Of a stretch of 64,000 bases of DNA, positions 28,143 through 37,428 are shown one piece after another (the stretch's first letter is position 1; each line of letters opens with the position of its first letter). Below the pieces are notes generated by a model. It worked only from the letters and a program-made list of their open reading frames with translations, did no database searches and was not told where the DNA came from. Made by a program: the position numbers and the translations under genes. This DNA comes from SHAN690 sp041391765 (GTDB lineage Bacteria > Bacteroidota > Bacteroidia > Flavobacteriales_G > Salibacteraceae): assembly GCA_041391765.1 (NCBI GenBank), contig JAWKNJ010000020.1, positions 55,758 through 119,757 of the forward strand, written 5' to 3'.

Positions 28143-29342
28143 TGCGATGTCATCATGAAAGTCCAAGCGACCTCGGTGATTATTCAGGGCCAGCATGATC
28201 TTTTCATTCAATTCAAACATGTCCTTGTAGCTGAAACTTTCAACTGCATTTTTCAGACTGTCGCGATCGAACACGTCTCCTCGATCATTTTCAAGTTCGT
28301 CCAAGCCGTCCGTGTAGCAGATGAAAAGTGAATTGCTTGCCACTTGCTCCTTTCCACTATTTACGAAAGGCAATTCATCAAACATACCGAGTCCCACACA
28401 TCCTTGAGTTAAGTCGATAGAGCTACCTTCATTCAGCAGCAAGGGAGAGGGGTGGGCCGCATTCACATAATGCATTTTCCGCGACCTGGTGTTGTAGCGG
28501 GCCAAAAACATCGTGATGAATCGCTCACCCTGGGCATTGTTCCAGACCTGTTTATTCAAATCTTGTGCAATGTCTTCCAGATTTTTCCCGACTTGGGCAT
28601 TGGCCCTTAGGTTAGCTTGGAAACTTGCCATGAGAATCGCGGCAGAAATACCCTTGCCACTCACATCAGCCATGCAGAAGATGTATTCCTCCTCGGAAAT
28701 TCGAATCACGTCATAGAAATCACCGCCAACCTCCTGGTGCGGACGATAAAATGCAGCTACTTGCAGGTTTTCGTTGTTGGGAAGTTCATTGGGAAGCAAA
28801 AGGCCCTGCATTTCACTCGCCATTTCCAGCTCGCGTTTTACCCGTTCCTGCTTGAGGCTTTCTCGAACCAACCGCTTGTTTTCAACGGCAACCGCGGTGA
28901 GGTTGGCCAAGGTTTGAATGAAAGGCAAGTGACGGATGATTGGGCTGGCGCGCATTTCCTGCTCATCGATATCTCCAAGCATCAGATACGCGATGATTTT
29001 ACTTTGGTGAAAAACAGGAATCACCACATCGAAGCTCTTCGACTTGATTCCCATCATTTCCATCACCGTGATGTCGCGTATTCCTTTCAAATCGCGCTCA
29101 ATGTTGATGTTCAATTCATCATCGCTTACACCAAAGTGAAGTACGCTTTCCCATGTGCCTTCCTGATTAAGGAAGACTACCGCTTTTCCAATGTTTAGCT
29201 GATGTTCGAGGATGTACTGAAAGAGAACAAACAGCTGCTCCTCGGGTAGGTTATTATTGATCGCATTTGTGATCTCAAGCAGCGTGCTAAGCTTGAATTC
29301 ACTGACTTTCAGGCGACTCTCATTTCCGGTTAGAGCTAGCAT
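28119..29342 (-). CDS. GAF-domain SpoIIE/RsbU-type PP2C serine phosphatase
   Basis: A 407-residue protein. The N-terminal half is GAF-like (~15-165), followed by a coiled linker (RLVRESLKQERVKRELEMAS) and the PP2C/SpoIIE domain. That domain shows QEVGGDFYDVI, CMADVSGKGISAAILMA and CYTDGLDELEN, with the acidic metal-binding residues intact. Such enzymes dephosphorylate anti-anti-sigma or other signalling proteins in response to a bound ligand or partner. No switch-partner gene is next to it. It converges with, and overlaps by 24 bp, the O-antigen ligase gene. Confidence 0.92.
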   Translation of the reverse strand: MLALTGNESRLKVSEFKLSTLLEITNAINNNLPEEQLFVLFQYILEHQLNIGKAVVFLNQEGTWESVLHFGVSDDELNINIERDLKGIRDITVMEMMGIKSKSFDVVIPVFHQSKIIAYLMLGDIDEQEMRASPIIRHLPFIQTLANLTAVAVENKRLVRESLKQERVKRELEMASEMQGLLLPNELPNNENLQVAAFYRPHQEVGGDFYDVIRISEEEYIFCMADVSGKGISAAILMASFQANLRANAQVGKNLEDIAQDLNKQVWNNAQGERFITMFLARYNTRSRKMHYVNAAHPSPLLLNEGSSIDLTQGCVGLGMFDELPFVNSGKEQVASNSLFICYTDGLDELENDRGDVFDRDSLKNAVESFSYKDMFELNEKIMLALNNHRGRLDFHDDIALISCRFF

Positions 29343-29384
29343 GCGCGACTTTTGTAACGCCCTAAGGTAAAGTTTTAGGCGAGA

Positions 29385-30296
29385 TTATTTGGCAAGACTC
29401 GAAATCGCGGCTAGTTCCCGCATCTTCTTTCTAGCTTCCACGGCAGGACTACCAAAATAGGTTTTGCCCGCCTCCAATGATTTGGCAATGCCGGATTGGG
29501 CGAGCACCACAGCTCCTTTTCCGATGGTGACGTTAGCAATACAGCCCACCTGCCCCCACAGCGTAACCTCATCTTCGATGGTAACGCAGCCGGCTATCCC
29601 GACCTGTGCTGCAAACAGACATCGCTTACCAATTCGGGTGTCATGAGCGATGTGAACCAAGTTGTCCATTTTGGTTCCTTCTCCTATGATCGTGTCGCCT
29701 GTTACACCGCGGTCGATGGTGCAACTTGAACCGATTTCCACATCATTTTCGATGATGACGCGACCACAGCTCAGTAGTTTGTCAAAACCCGTTGGCCGCT
29801 TTTTGTAGTAAAACGCATCACCTCCAATGGCTGTGTTGGCGTGAATGATCACGTTGTCGCCAATAATGCAGTGATTTCCGATGCTCACATTAGCATGAAT
29901 GATTGCGTTTTTGCCGATGCTCACATGTTGGCCGATGGCAGCGGATGGATGAACGCTGGCGGTTTCGTCAATGTTAGCCGAGCTATCTATGCGCTCGCTG
30001 CTTTGGACAAAAGGCCGAAAGTGGTTGCTAAGGAAGTTGAATGCACTGAACGGATCATCGTGTAGGATAAGGCCTTTACCCTCGGGGCAATCCACTTGCT
30101 TATTGATCAACACCACTGAAGCAGCTGACTCAAGCGTTTTGTCGTAGTATTTTGGGTGGTCCACAAATGCCACATCACCCGGTTCAACTACGTGAATCTC
30201 GTTGATGCCGGTCACACTCAGCTCTGGATTGCCAACAAAGCTGGCGTTCAAAAGCGAGGCAATCTCACTTAGGGTGTGAGGCCGTGGAAGTTTCAT
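29385..30296 (-). CDS. lpxD: LpxD-like UDP-glucosamine N-acyltransferase (short paralogue)
   Basis: A 303-residue left-handed beta-helix protein (many hexapeptide repeats, e.g. IGKNAIIHANVSIGNHCIIG, IGSSCTIDRGVTG). It has the N-terminal LpxD uridine-binding domain and the His in LVHIAHDTRIG. Length is somewhat under the usual ~340. In this phylum a second, shorter lpxD-like gene commonly sits just after efp (recalled), as here: the efp stop and this ATG overlap as ATGA. It probably acts in lipid A or a related acylation. Whether it replaces or supplements a main lpxD cannot be told from this window. Confidence 0.8.
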   Translation of the reverse strand: MKLPRPHTLSEIASLLNASFVGNPELSVTGINEIHVVEPGDVAFVDHPKYYDKTLESAASVVLINKQVDCPEGKGLILHDDPFSAFNFLSNHFRPFVQSSERIDSSANIDETASVHPSAAIGQHVSIGKNAIIHANVSIGNHCIIGDNVIIHANTAIGGDAFYYKKRPTGFDKLLSCGRVIIENDVEIGSSCTIDRGVTGDTIIGEGTKMDNLVHIAHDTRIGKRCLFAAQVGIAGCVTIEDEVTLWGQVGCIANVTIGKGAVVLAQSGIAKSLEAGKTYFGSPAVEARKKMRELAAISSLAK

Positions 30297-30856
30297 TTTA
30301 CACGCTCAGAGTAGGACCCGTCACGCGTATCCACCTTGATAATTTCGCCTTCATTGATGAACAGCGGAACGCGGATTTCGGCACCAGTTTCCAAGGTAGC
30401 AGGCTTCATCGTGTTGGTTGCGGTGTCGCCCTTAATACCAGGCTCAGTGTAAGTAACCTGCAGTATTACGCGGGCAGGAAGTTCGCAGAACAGCGGACGC
30501 TCCTCGTCTGCATGGAACACAATCTCAACCTCCTGTCCATCCTTCAAAAATTGGTATCCTTCAATGAGGTCTTCCGGAAGGAAAATTTGCTCATATGTTT
30601 CCGTGTTCATGAAGTGATAGCCTTGCTCATCTTTGTAAAGGAACTGATACTGTCTGCGCTCGATCCTTACTTCTTCGACCTTGGCACCGGACGGAAAGGT
30701 GTTTTCCAACACTTTACCAGTAGTGATGCTCTTAAGCTTCGTTCGAACGAAAGCCGCTCCTTTTCCGGGTTTTACGTGAAGGAATTCTACGATCGTATAA
30801 ATGTCGTGGTTGAAGTGGAAGGTCATTCCATTTTTAAAGTCTGCCGTTGATGCCAT
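30293..30856 (-). CDS. efp: Elongation factor P
   Basis: A 187-residue protein of the expected length with three beta domains. The domain I loop is KPGKGAAF, with Lys32 at the position that is modified (lysylated) in E. coli. The C-terminal GAEIRVPLFINEGEIIKVDTR signature of EF-P is present. EF-P relieves ribosome stalling at proline runs. It is translationally coupled to the LpxD-like gene. A TACATTTG -7-like box lies just upstream (30877-30884, minus strand). Confidence 0.96.
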   Translation of the reverse strand: MASTADFKNGMTFHFNHDIYTIVEFLHVKPGKGAAFVRTKLKSITTGKVLENTFPSGAKVEEVRIERRQYQFLYKDEQGYHFMNTETYEQIFLPEDLIEGYQFLKDGQEVEIVFHADEERPLFCELPARVILQVTYTEPGIKGDTATNTMKPATLETGAEIRVPLFINEGEIIKVDTRDGSYSERVK

Positions 30857-30876
30857 GGGTCAATTTTTAGAAGCGG

Positions 30877-30884
30877 CAAATGTA
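30877..30884 (-). promoter_or_regulatory. -7 box of the efp promoter
   Basis: TACATTTG on the minus strand, about 20 bp before the efp ATG, fits TAnnTTTG. The matching -33 is weak (TTT-rich). An inverted repeat GATGTAA-GA-TTACATC (30922-30937) sits further upstream. Confidence 0.45.
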
Positions 30885-30921
30885 ATAGGATGGTTTCAGT
30901 AAAAACTACAACTTTGAGCAG

Positions 30922-30937
30922 GATGTAAGATTACATC
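30922..30937. repeat. Inverted repeat between efp and the secreted-protein gene
   Basis: GATGTAA, a 2-base spacer, then TTACATC. Position in the divergent spacer suggests an operator, but it is short and may be chance. Confidence 0.3.
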
Positions 30938-30961
30938 TGATCTCAATTCAATCAAAAGAAT

Positions 30962-31495
30962 ATGGCAAAGTTGATCCTTTCAAGCTTCATAATCCTGACG
31001 GCACAGTTGGTGTTAGCTCAGAAGATAAAGAAGGATGAGGTCGATAAATTTTTAGGTACTCATATCATAGAAACCTCATGGGAGCCAATCTTCAAAGAAG
31101 ATAAGCTCGGTGGATCAAAATGGTGGAATGTAAGAATCCGAAAGATTGATGAGCTTATGATTCTTGATTGCAAGTTCATAATGAATAGCTCAGTCTTCTC
31201 TGTAAATGAAAAATCACCATTGATGATTCTGTTCACAAATGGAGATAAGGTAGAACTCTATCCTGATAAATTTGAAGTCACGTGTGAAGGCTGCGGTGCA
31301 ACTGGCAACACGTATTCGGGTGTCCCTAGATTACACGTTGGTTACAAATTAACTGATACGCAGCAAAAGTCTCTGAATCTTCTTGCTGTTGAGGCATTTC
31401 GACTGTACACAGCAGACGGATATTATGAAGGCGAAGTCAAGTCAGCTAATGCTTCTAATATTTCGGCTCTAATTAATTTGGTGAATAAAAAATAG
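30962..31495 (+). CDS. Secreted protein of unknown function
   Basis: A 177-residue protein with a signal peptide (MAKLILSSFIILTAQLVLAQ). The mature part is a small beta-rich domain with two close Cys in CEGCGATG, possibly a disulfide or metal site. No family recognised. It diverges from efp and converges with the SET gene, whose end lies one base away. Confidence 0.6.
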   Translation: MAKLILSSFIILTAQLVLAQKIKKDEVDKFLGTHIIETSWEPIFKEDKLGGSKWWNVRIRKIDELMILDCKFIMNSSVFSVNEKSPLMILFTNGDKVELYPDKFEVTCEGCGATGNTYSGVPRLHVGYKLTDTQQKSLNLLAVEAFRLYTADGYYEGEVKSANASNISALINLVNKK

Positions 31496-31496
31496 G

Positions 31497-32081
31497 TTAG
31501 CCTCCGTAATAGTTCTTCAAAATCGACTCCATTTCCTTTTTTCCGGCAGATACTTCTTCAATTTCTTTCCACATCTCCTCGGAAAGAAGCTCTTTCATGG
31601 GCTGCTCAAGCTTTGGAATTTTATGGAACACTGCGCTTAGTTTCTTATCCCATACCTTATAGTACCTCAATAAATCGTCCGGGTAAACAACCTTGCGTTT
31701 GGTGCCTTCATTGATACCCCGAAATGGATGAGGAATATTAAGGTAGCCGTAGTCATCTGTCAGTTGCTCACCGGGCAGAATATCGCGAATAGCGACTTCA
31801 AAATCATAAGCCGTGGAGAGACAATTTGAATTGAAACTGTGGTTTACAAAGCGACCATTGTCCCAACAGAGTACAAAGTTTCCGTTGTTATTTCTGAAGG
31901 TGTATGTATCCAGAATATTCTGATAGATCGGTTCCATAGTTTGGAACTCCGCAGGACTGAATTCGCGATCGAGTTTGTCAAGCACCCAAGTGATGGTGCC
32001 AGCAGGAATAAACTCAGTAGCGACAACACCGTAGCCCACTTCATTACTGATGAAGCGCAGCTCGGTTTTTGGGTGAATCAT
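31497..32081 (-). CDS. Bacterial SET-domain protein (predicted lysine methyltransferase)
   Basis: A 194-residue soluble protein. The SET motifs are in order: VGYGVVA (~15-21), RFVNHSFNSNC (~77-87, the NHS core), FEVAIRDILPGEQLTDDYGY (~94-112, ending in the Asp-Tyr that shapes the active site). A helical C-terminal extension (~130-194) follows. SET enzymes methylate protein lysines with SAM. No histone-like target is next to it; the same-strand gene upstream is isocitrate dehydrogenase. The substrate is unknown. Confidence 0.85.
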   Translation of the reverse strand: MIHPKTELRFISNEVGYGVVATEFIPAGTITWVLDKLDREFSPAEFQTMEPIYQNILDTYTFRNNNGNFVLCWDNGRFVNHSFNSNCLSTAYDFEVAIRDILPGEQLTDDYGYLNIPHPFRGINEGTKRKVVYPDDLLRYYKVWDKKLSAVFHKIPKLEQPMKELLSEEMWKEIEEVSAGKKEMESILKNYYGG

Positions 32082-32164
32082 CTTCGATATGTTTCAATCG
32101 AAAGTAGTTCACGAATGAATACTGAAAGTCATTGTGAATGAATGATTTGGAGCCTTTCGACTAT

Positions 32165-34381
32165 TTATCCAATCATGCCGTTTAATGCCTGGCTTGGGCG
32201 CATTGCTTCCGCAGCTTTTTCGACATTAGGGTGATAGTATCCACCAATGTTCATGGCTACACCCTGAACACCGTTCAATTCGCCTACAACCTTGTCCTCA
32301 GCGGCCTTCATGTTGTTTGCGATAGGTGCAAACTCAGCTTGCAGCTCGGCATCATCCGATTGAGCAGCCAACTCTTCAGCCCAGTACATGGCCAAATAGA
32401 AATGACTTCCACGGTTGTCCAATTCGCCTGCTTTTCTTGAAGGCGATTTGTCATTCAGTAAAAACTTGCTTGTTGCCTTGTCCAGTGTATCTGCTAACAC
32501 CAGCGCTTTAGGATTCTTGTATAAGTTGCCCAAGTGCTCCAAGGAAACTGCCAAGGCTAAGAATTCACCCAGCGAATCCCATCGCAGGTGGTTCTCTTCC
32601 ATGAATTGCTGCACGTGTTTTGGAGCTGACCCTCCGGCACCAGTTTCGAATAATCCGCCTCCGTTCATCAGGGGAACGATGCTCAGCATTTTTGCGCTGG
32701 TTCCTACTTCGAGGATGGGGAATAGGTCAGTGAGGTAGTCGCGCAACACATTGCCCGTCACTGAAATGGTGTCTTTGCCTTTGCGGATTCTATCCACCGA
32801 GAAGCGTGTTGCCTCAATGGGTGTCATAATATGGATATCCAATCCGGCTGTGTTGTGCTCAGGAAGGCAGCTTTTCACCTTTTCGATGATTTGCGCATCG
32901 TGCGCGCGTTCCTTGTCCAACCAGAAAACAGCTGGTGTATCCGTTGCTCTTGCACGATTCACAGCCAACTTCACCCAGTCGCGAATCGGAGCATCCTTTG
33001 TTTGACACATTCTCCAAATGTCTCCTTGCTCAACATCGTGTTCCATCAGCACCCGGCCAGCGTCATCAACAACTCGAATGACTCCGTCAGCAGCTACTTC
33101 AAATGTTTTATCATGAGAGCCGTATTCTTCAGCCTTTTGTGCCATCAATCCAACATTGCTCACGCTGCCCATGGTTGTTGGATCATAGGCTCCATTTTGT
33201 TTGCAATCGTCAATCACGGCAGCATAAACTCCGGCATAGCATCGGTCTGGAATGATGGCCATGGTGTCCTGAAGTTTGCCAGCCTTGTTCCACATCTGAC
33301 CTGATGTTCGGATCATGGCTGGCATGGAAGCATCAATGATTACATCGCTGGGAACGTGCAAGTTTGTAATTCCCTTATCTGAGTTAACCATGGCCAAATC
33401 GGGTCCAGCAGCAATAGCCTCTTTAAAGTCTGCTTCTATTTCGTTTCGCTTATCGGCAGGTAATTTTTGCAGGTCGTTAAGCAGGTTGCCCAGTCCGTTA
33501 TTTGGATTTATTCCGGCTTGATCAAAGCTGTCGGCATGCTTAGCAAATACGTCACTGAAAAACGTCTTCACCACGTGACCAAAAATAATCGGGTCGCTCA
33601 CCTTCATCATAGTGGCTTTGAGATGAACAGAAAACAGCACTCCTGAAGCCTTCGCATCTTCCTTTGCTTTCGCCAAGAATTCAATTAGATGTTTGTGGCT
33701 CATGCAAGAAGCATCGATGATTTCACCTGCCAACAAATTCAACTTTTCTTTGAGCACGTCCACGTTTCCTCGGATGTCGATTAACTCGATTCTGACGGAG
33801 CAATTCTTGTCCACCGTTACCGACTTTTCTGAACCATAGAAATCACCATCTGACATGCTGCGCACGTTCGTTTTTGAATCCACACTCCAAGGGCCCATAC
33901 TGTGTGGGTTCTGTCGGGCGTATTCCTTAACGGCTTTCGGAGCTCTTCGGTCTGAATTTCCTTCTCGAAGCACAGGATTTACTGCGCTTCCCTTGATTTT
34001 GTCGTAGCGCGATTTGATGTCTTTTTCGTTGTCATTTGACGGCTCGTCAGGGTAGTTGGGAACAGCAAATCCCTGTCCTTGCAATTCGTTGATTGCTGCC
34101 TTCAGCTGTGGGATAGACGCGCTGACGTTAGGAAGTTTGATAATGTTCGCTTCCGGTTTCTTGGCAAGTTCACCCAAATATGCCAGGTCATCACTGGTGC
34201 GCTGATCTTCTTTCAGGAAGTCAGAGAACGCTGCAAGAATTCGACCTGCGAGCGAAATATCGCGGGTTTCGAACTCAATGCCCGATGACTTAGTAAAGGC
34301 TTGAATAATGGGGAGAAAAGAATACGTTGCCAAGGCCGGAGCCTCGTCCGTCTTCGTGTAAATGATCTTTGGATTGGCCAT
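32165..34381 (-). CDS. icd: NADP-dependent isocitrate dehydrogenase, monomeric type
   Basis: A 738-residue protein, the length of monomeric IDH (about 740; the dimeric type is ~420). The segment REGNSDRRAPKAVKEYAR (~138-155), followed by the PHSMGPW motif, is diagnostic of this family. It converts isocitrate to 2-oxoglutarate and CO2 with NADPH formation in the TCA cycle. A hairpin and a TACTTTTG box lie in its 5' region. Aconitase, the enzyme before it in the pathway, is encoded 6 kb away on the other strand. Confidence 0.95.
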   Translation of the reverse strand: MANPKIIYTKTDEAPALATYSFLPIIQAFTKSSGIEFETRDISLAGRILAAFSDFLKEDQRTSDDLAYLGELAKKPEANIIKLPNVSASIPQLKAAINELQGQGFAVPNYPDEPSNDNEKDIKSRYDKIKGSAVNPVLREGNSDRRAPKAVKEYARQNPHSMGPWSVDSKTNVRSMSDGDFYGSEKSVTVDKNCSVRIELIDIRGNVDVLKEKLNLLAGEIIDASCMSHKHLIEFLAKAKEDAKASGVLFSVHLKATMMKVSDPIIFGHVVKTFFSDVFAKHADSFDQAGINPNNGLGNLLNDLQKLPADKRNEIEADFKEAIAAGPDLAMVNSDKGITNLHVPSDVIIDASMPAMIRTSGQMWNKAGKLQDTMAIIPDRCYAGVYAAVIDDCKQNGAYDPTTMGSVSNVGLMAQKAEEYGSHDKTFEVAADGVIRVVDDAGRVLMEHDVEQGDIWRMCQTKDAPIRDWVKLAVNRARATDTPAVFWLDKERAHDAQIIEKVKSCLPEHNTAGLDIHIMTPIEATRFSVDRIRKGKDTISVTGNVLRDYLTDLFPILEVGTSAKMLSIVPLMNGGGLFETGAGGSAPKHVQQFMEENHLRWDSLGEFLALAVSLEHLGNLYKNPKALVLADTLDKATSKFLLNDKSPSRKAGELDNRGSHFYLAMYWAEELAAQSDDAELQAEFAPIANNMKAAEDKVVGELNGVQGVAMNIGGYYHPNVEKAAEAMRPSQALNGMIG

Positions 34382-34420
34382 AGTTTTTATTTCAATCGGG
34401 CAAATGCCCTAAACGAAAGA

Positions 34421-34444
34421 GGCGCAAAAGTAAACTTCTGCGCC
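34421..34444 (-). promoter_or_regulatory. Hairpin with embedded -7 box upstream of icd
   Basis: GGCGCAAAAGT-AA-ACTTCTGCGCC is a near-perfect inverted repeat. On the minus strand it contains TACTTTTG (34425-34432), matching TAnnTTTG. A site both palindromic and promoter-like could be a regulated promoter; the -33 element is only TTT-rich. Confidence 0.4.
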
Positions 34445-34488
34445 CCCTTTGAAAGTGCTATTTGAACTTAAACGAGTTTGGCAATAAT

Positions 34489-37413
34489 TTAATAACCGAA
34501 TACCTCTTTAAGAGTCAGTTCTTTCACCGGCCCAAGCTTCTCCAACGCCTTCATATCCATTTCACTTCTCTTACCGATCACAGCGTAGGTGTAGGTTTTA
34601 TCCTTCACCTGAGCATCGAAGAATGACTGAAGGTTTTCGAAGGTCATGGTTTCAATCTGTGGGTAAACCACCGAATTTGGGTCGTGATCCAGACCGCGGT
34701 CTTGAGCATTTAAGTATGACCACAAAATGCTTTCTCCGTAAGTGCGATTCGTTTCAATTTGCTTCATGGCACCCAGTTTGCTTTGCTCAAACTGCTGATC
34801 AGCTCGCGGCAAATCGCTCATCAATTCGAGTAGTGCATTTGTTGCATCACCCAGTTTGTTGGCTTGCGTGCCCAAATAACCTCGAACGTAGTGGTGTTCG
34901 TCCTTCTTACTTGGCGAGGTGTAACCGGCATATGAAGAATATGCCAATGCTCTTGATTCCCTGATTTCCTGAAATACAATTGAAGACAATCCACTGCCGA
35001 AGTATTCGCTGAAAATCTTGGAAGCAGGCATCAGGCTCTCGTCAAAAACAGGCCCTCGGTGATACATCATCAATTCTGTTTGAACCATATCATATTCCAC
35101 GAAATAGACTTTGTTTTCAGTGGTAGCAATTTCCTCAAACTTGGTTCCAGTTGGCACTGCAATCATGGCTTCCGGAAGCTGGTGACTTTCGTTCAACACA
35201 GCCACAACTTCATCTATTCCTTGTGGCCCGTAAAACATGATGCGATGCTCGTAATCGGTCAAATTGTGAAGCATGTCGATGAGGCGTTGCGGATTAGCTG
35301 CTGCGAGTTCGTCCTTGCTCAATTGAGAGTTGAATGGATTCTTAGCACCATATTTCGCATAGCTACCCAATCCACCGAATAGGATTTGTCCCTTACTCAG
35401 CTTCTTGTCGGCACGCTCTTTCATCAAGCCTTTGATCATCTCATCGTAGCTCGCTTTGTCGGCCACAACATTGTTCAATAAGCTTTCGAAGAAGGCTACA
35501 CCTTCTTTGTAGGTTTCTTTCAAGCCACTAACAATCACATAGCTTCTGTCATCCGATGGGAAGACATTGAAGCTCAACCCTAGCTTGAACATTTCTTTCT
35601 GCACTTCAGCCGGACTCATGTCTGCCGTTCCCAAGTAAGGGAGGTATTTGAATGCCAATGGAATCCATGGGTCGTTGTTTTGGCCCATTTCAAACACGTA
35701 GTACATGGTGAAGATTTCATTGATGTCGTTGTGCACATAATTCAATGGAACCTTTCCTCCGATAGATGCGTTTTGAATCGCGCTCTTGTAGTCAACGAAT
35801 ACTGGCTTCAGACGTCCGGATTCCATCTTTTCAATTTCCTTAAAAAATGCAGAAGACGTATCGCGGTTGATATCCACTTCCGTAATTTCCGGCTTGTCAA
35901 CTTTGTAGACATTCTTTTCACCAATGCGCTTGTTCACAGCTACGTAGTTGTTTCCAAACTTTTCGTTTGTCCAAGCCACTAATTCTTCTTTAGTGATCTT
36001 TTGCATGCGATCGTAGCGGGTGACGATGTCATTCCAGTTTGATTTGAGGATGAATGCATCTGTCATCATGTAAGCCCGGATCCAATTCGCTTCCATTTGT
36101 TCCATCAAGTCTTTTTTCAGCTTTCGAACAACGGCATCGATCATCCAGTCTTCAAACTTGCCTTGCTTCACGCTGTCGATTTGAGCTAACAATAGTGACC
36201 TGACTTCTTCAAGCGATTGTCCTTCACGATTATTCCCGTTCATCATGAACCAGCTGTAGTCTTCATCAATTGATACCGAAGTTCTGGCGCGAAGTACCTT
36301 TTGGCTTTGCACCAAATTCAAGTCAACCAAGCCAGCGGTTCCATTGCTCATGACTCCGTCAAGCAGTTCTAGGTACAAGTCATCCTTAGACCCAGCTCCA
36401 TCCAATCGAAAAGCCACGTATTCAAATTCTGCATCAGAACCAGTGACATCAGCAATCTTAGGTTCAGTGATAGGGGCTTCTTTCGGCATCGTTAGATCTT
36501 CCAAGGGCTTGCGTTCCATTTTACCGAAGTACTTGTCCACCAGTGCCACAGCTTCGTCAGGATTGATGTCTCCGGCAAGTATCACAGCCATGTTGTTGGG
36601 AACATACCTTCTAGTGAAATAGTCATGGATTTTCACCATGCTTGGGTTCTTCAGGTGCTCACCTGTGCCGATGGTCGTTTGAGTTCCATATGGGTGTGTT
36701 GGAAACAGCAATTCCATCACTTTGTAGTAAGCTTGACGGAAGTCGCTGTCCTGACCGCGGTTAAATTCCTCGTAGACTGCTTCCAATTCAGTGTGAAACA
36801 GGCGTAGAACCAATTCACCGAATCTCTCCGATTCGATGGCAAGCCACTTTTCCAATTCATTACTCGGAATGTCATTGATGTAAACCGTGCGTTCATTGCT
36901 CGTGTAAGCATTGGTTCCTTGTGCACCCATCGAACTGATCAGCTTGTCATATTCGTTGGTAGCAACAAATTTTGCTGCCAACTGAGAAACGCTGTCGATG
37001 CGGTGGTAAATTACGGTTCGCGCCTCTTCTTCCTCAGTCGCGCGCAATTCTTCATAATAACCTGAAATAACCTCAAGAAGTTTTTTCTCCTCTTCCCAGT
37101 TCAGCGAACCAAGATTCGATGTGCCCTTGAATAGCATGTGCTCCAAATAATGAGCTAATCCTGTCGCATCCGCTGGGTCCTGCTTGCTTCCTGTTCTTAC
37201 TGCAATGTTGGTTTGAACCCTCGGTTCGTTGTGATTTTCAGAAATGTAAACCTTAAGTCCATTGTCCAGGGTGTAAATGCGCATGCCCAACGGGTCGCCC
37301 TCAACGGTTTCATATTTATATTTCGAAGTTGATTCTTCTCTTTGCTCGCTTCCGCAGGAGGCCATGAAGATTGAAATAACTGCGGCAGAGAGCCACAAAA
37401 TGGGTCGTTTCAT
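34489..37413 (-). CDS. M16-family zinc metallopeptidase, lipoprotein
   Basis: A 974-residue protein with a lipoprotein signal (SAAVISIFMASC). The inverted zinc motif HxxEH is in AHYLEHMLFKG (~88-98), and the distal Glu is in AVYEEFNRG. Length fits two or more M16 units in one chain, as in pitrilysin, with an inactive C-terminal half that lacks HxxEH. It likely degrades peptides in the periplasm. It ends 107 bp after icd and 15 bp from dnaX, all on the minus strand. Confidence 0.92.
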   Translation of the reverse strand: MKRPILWLSAAVISIFMASCGSEQREESTSKYKYETVEGDPLGMRIYTLDNGLKVYISENHNEPRVQTNIAVRTGSKQDPADATGLAHYLEHMLFKGTSNLGSLNWEEEKKLLEVISGYYEELRATEEEEARTVIYHRIDSVSQLAAKFVATNEYDKLISSMGAQGTNAYTSNERTVYINDIPSNELEKWLAIESERFGELVLRLFHTELEAVYEEFNRGQDSDFRQAYYKVMELLFPTHPYGTQTTIGTGEHLKNPSMVKIHDYFTRRYVPNNMAVILAGDINPDEAVALVDKYFGKMERKPLEDLTMPKEAPITEPKIADVTGSDAEFEYVAFRLDGAGSKDDLYLELLDGVMSNGTAGLVDLNLVQSQKVLRARTSVSIDEDYSWFMMNGNNREGQSLEEVRSLLLAQIDSVKQGKFEDWMIDAVVRKLKKDLMEQMEANWIRAYMMTDAFILKSNWNDIVTRYDRMQKITKEELVAWTNEKFGNNYVAVNKRIGEKNVYKVDKPEITEVDINRDTSSAFFKEIEKMESGRLKPVFVDYKSAIQNASIGGKVPLNYVHNDINEIFTMYYVFEMGQNNDPWIPLAFKYLPYLGTADMSPAEVQKEMFKLGLSFNVFPSDDRSYVIVSGLKETYKEGVAFFESLLNNVVADKASYDEMIKGLMKERADKKLSKGQILFGGLGSYAKYGAKNPFNSQLSKDELAAANPQRLIDMLHNLTDYEHRIMFYGPQGIDEVVAVLNESHQLPEAMIAVPTGTKFEEIATTENKVYFVEYDMVQTELMMYHRGPVFDESLMPASKIFSEYFGSGLSSIVFQEIRESRALAYSSYAGYTSPSKKDEHHYVRGYLGTQANKLGDATNALLELMSDLPRADQQFEQSKLGAMKQIETNRTYGESILWSYLNAQDRGLDHDPNSVVYPQIETMTFENLQSFFDAQVKDKTYTYAVIGKRSEMDMKALEKLGPVKELTLKEVFGY

Positions 37414-37428
37414 AGATGTTGTTCGAGG

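Noticed and set aside
28142..28150. Terminator between the O-antigen ligase and SpoIIE genes
   Set aside because: Coding regions overlap there, leaving no room, and no hairpin with a T tract is visible.
28617..29198. 193-codon open frame opposite the SpoIIE phosphatase
   Set aside because: It lies inside a well-supported phosphatase gene on the other strand and its product has no family features.
30284..30850. 188-codon open frame opposite efp
   Set aside because: It covers almost exactly the efp gene, which is clearly real, and its protein looks like a translation shadow.
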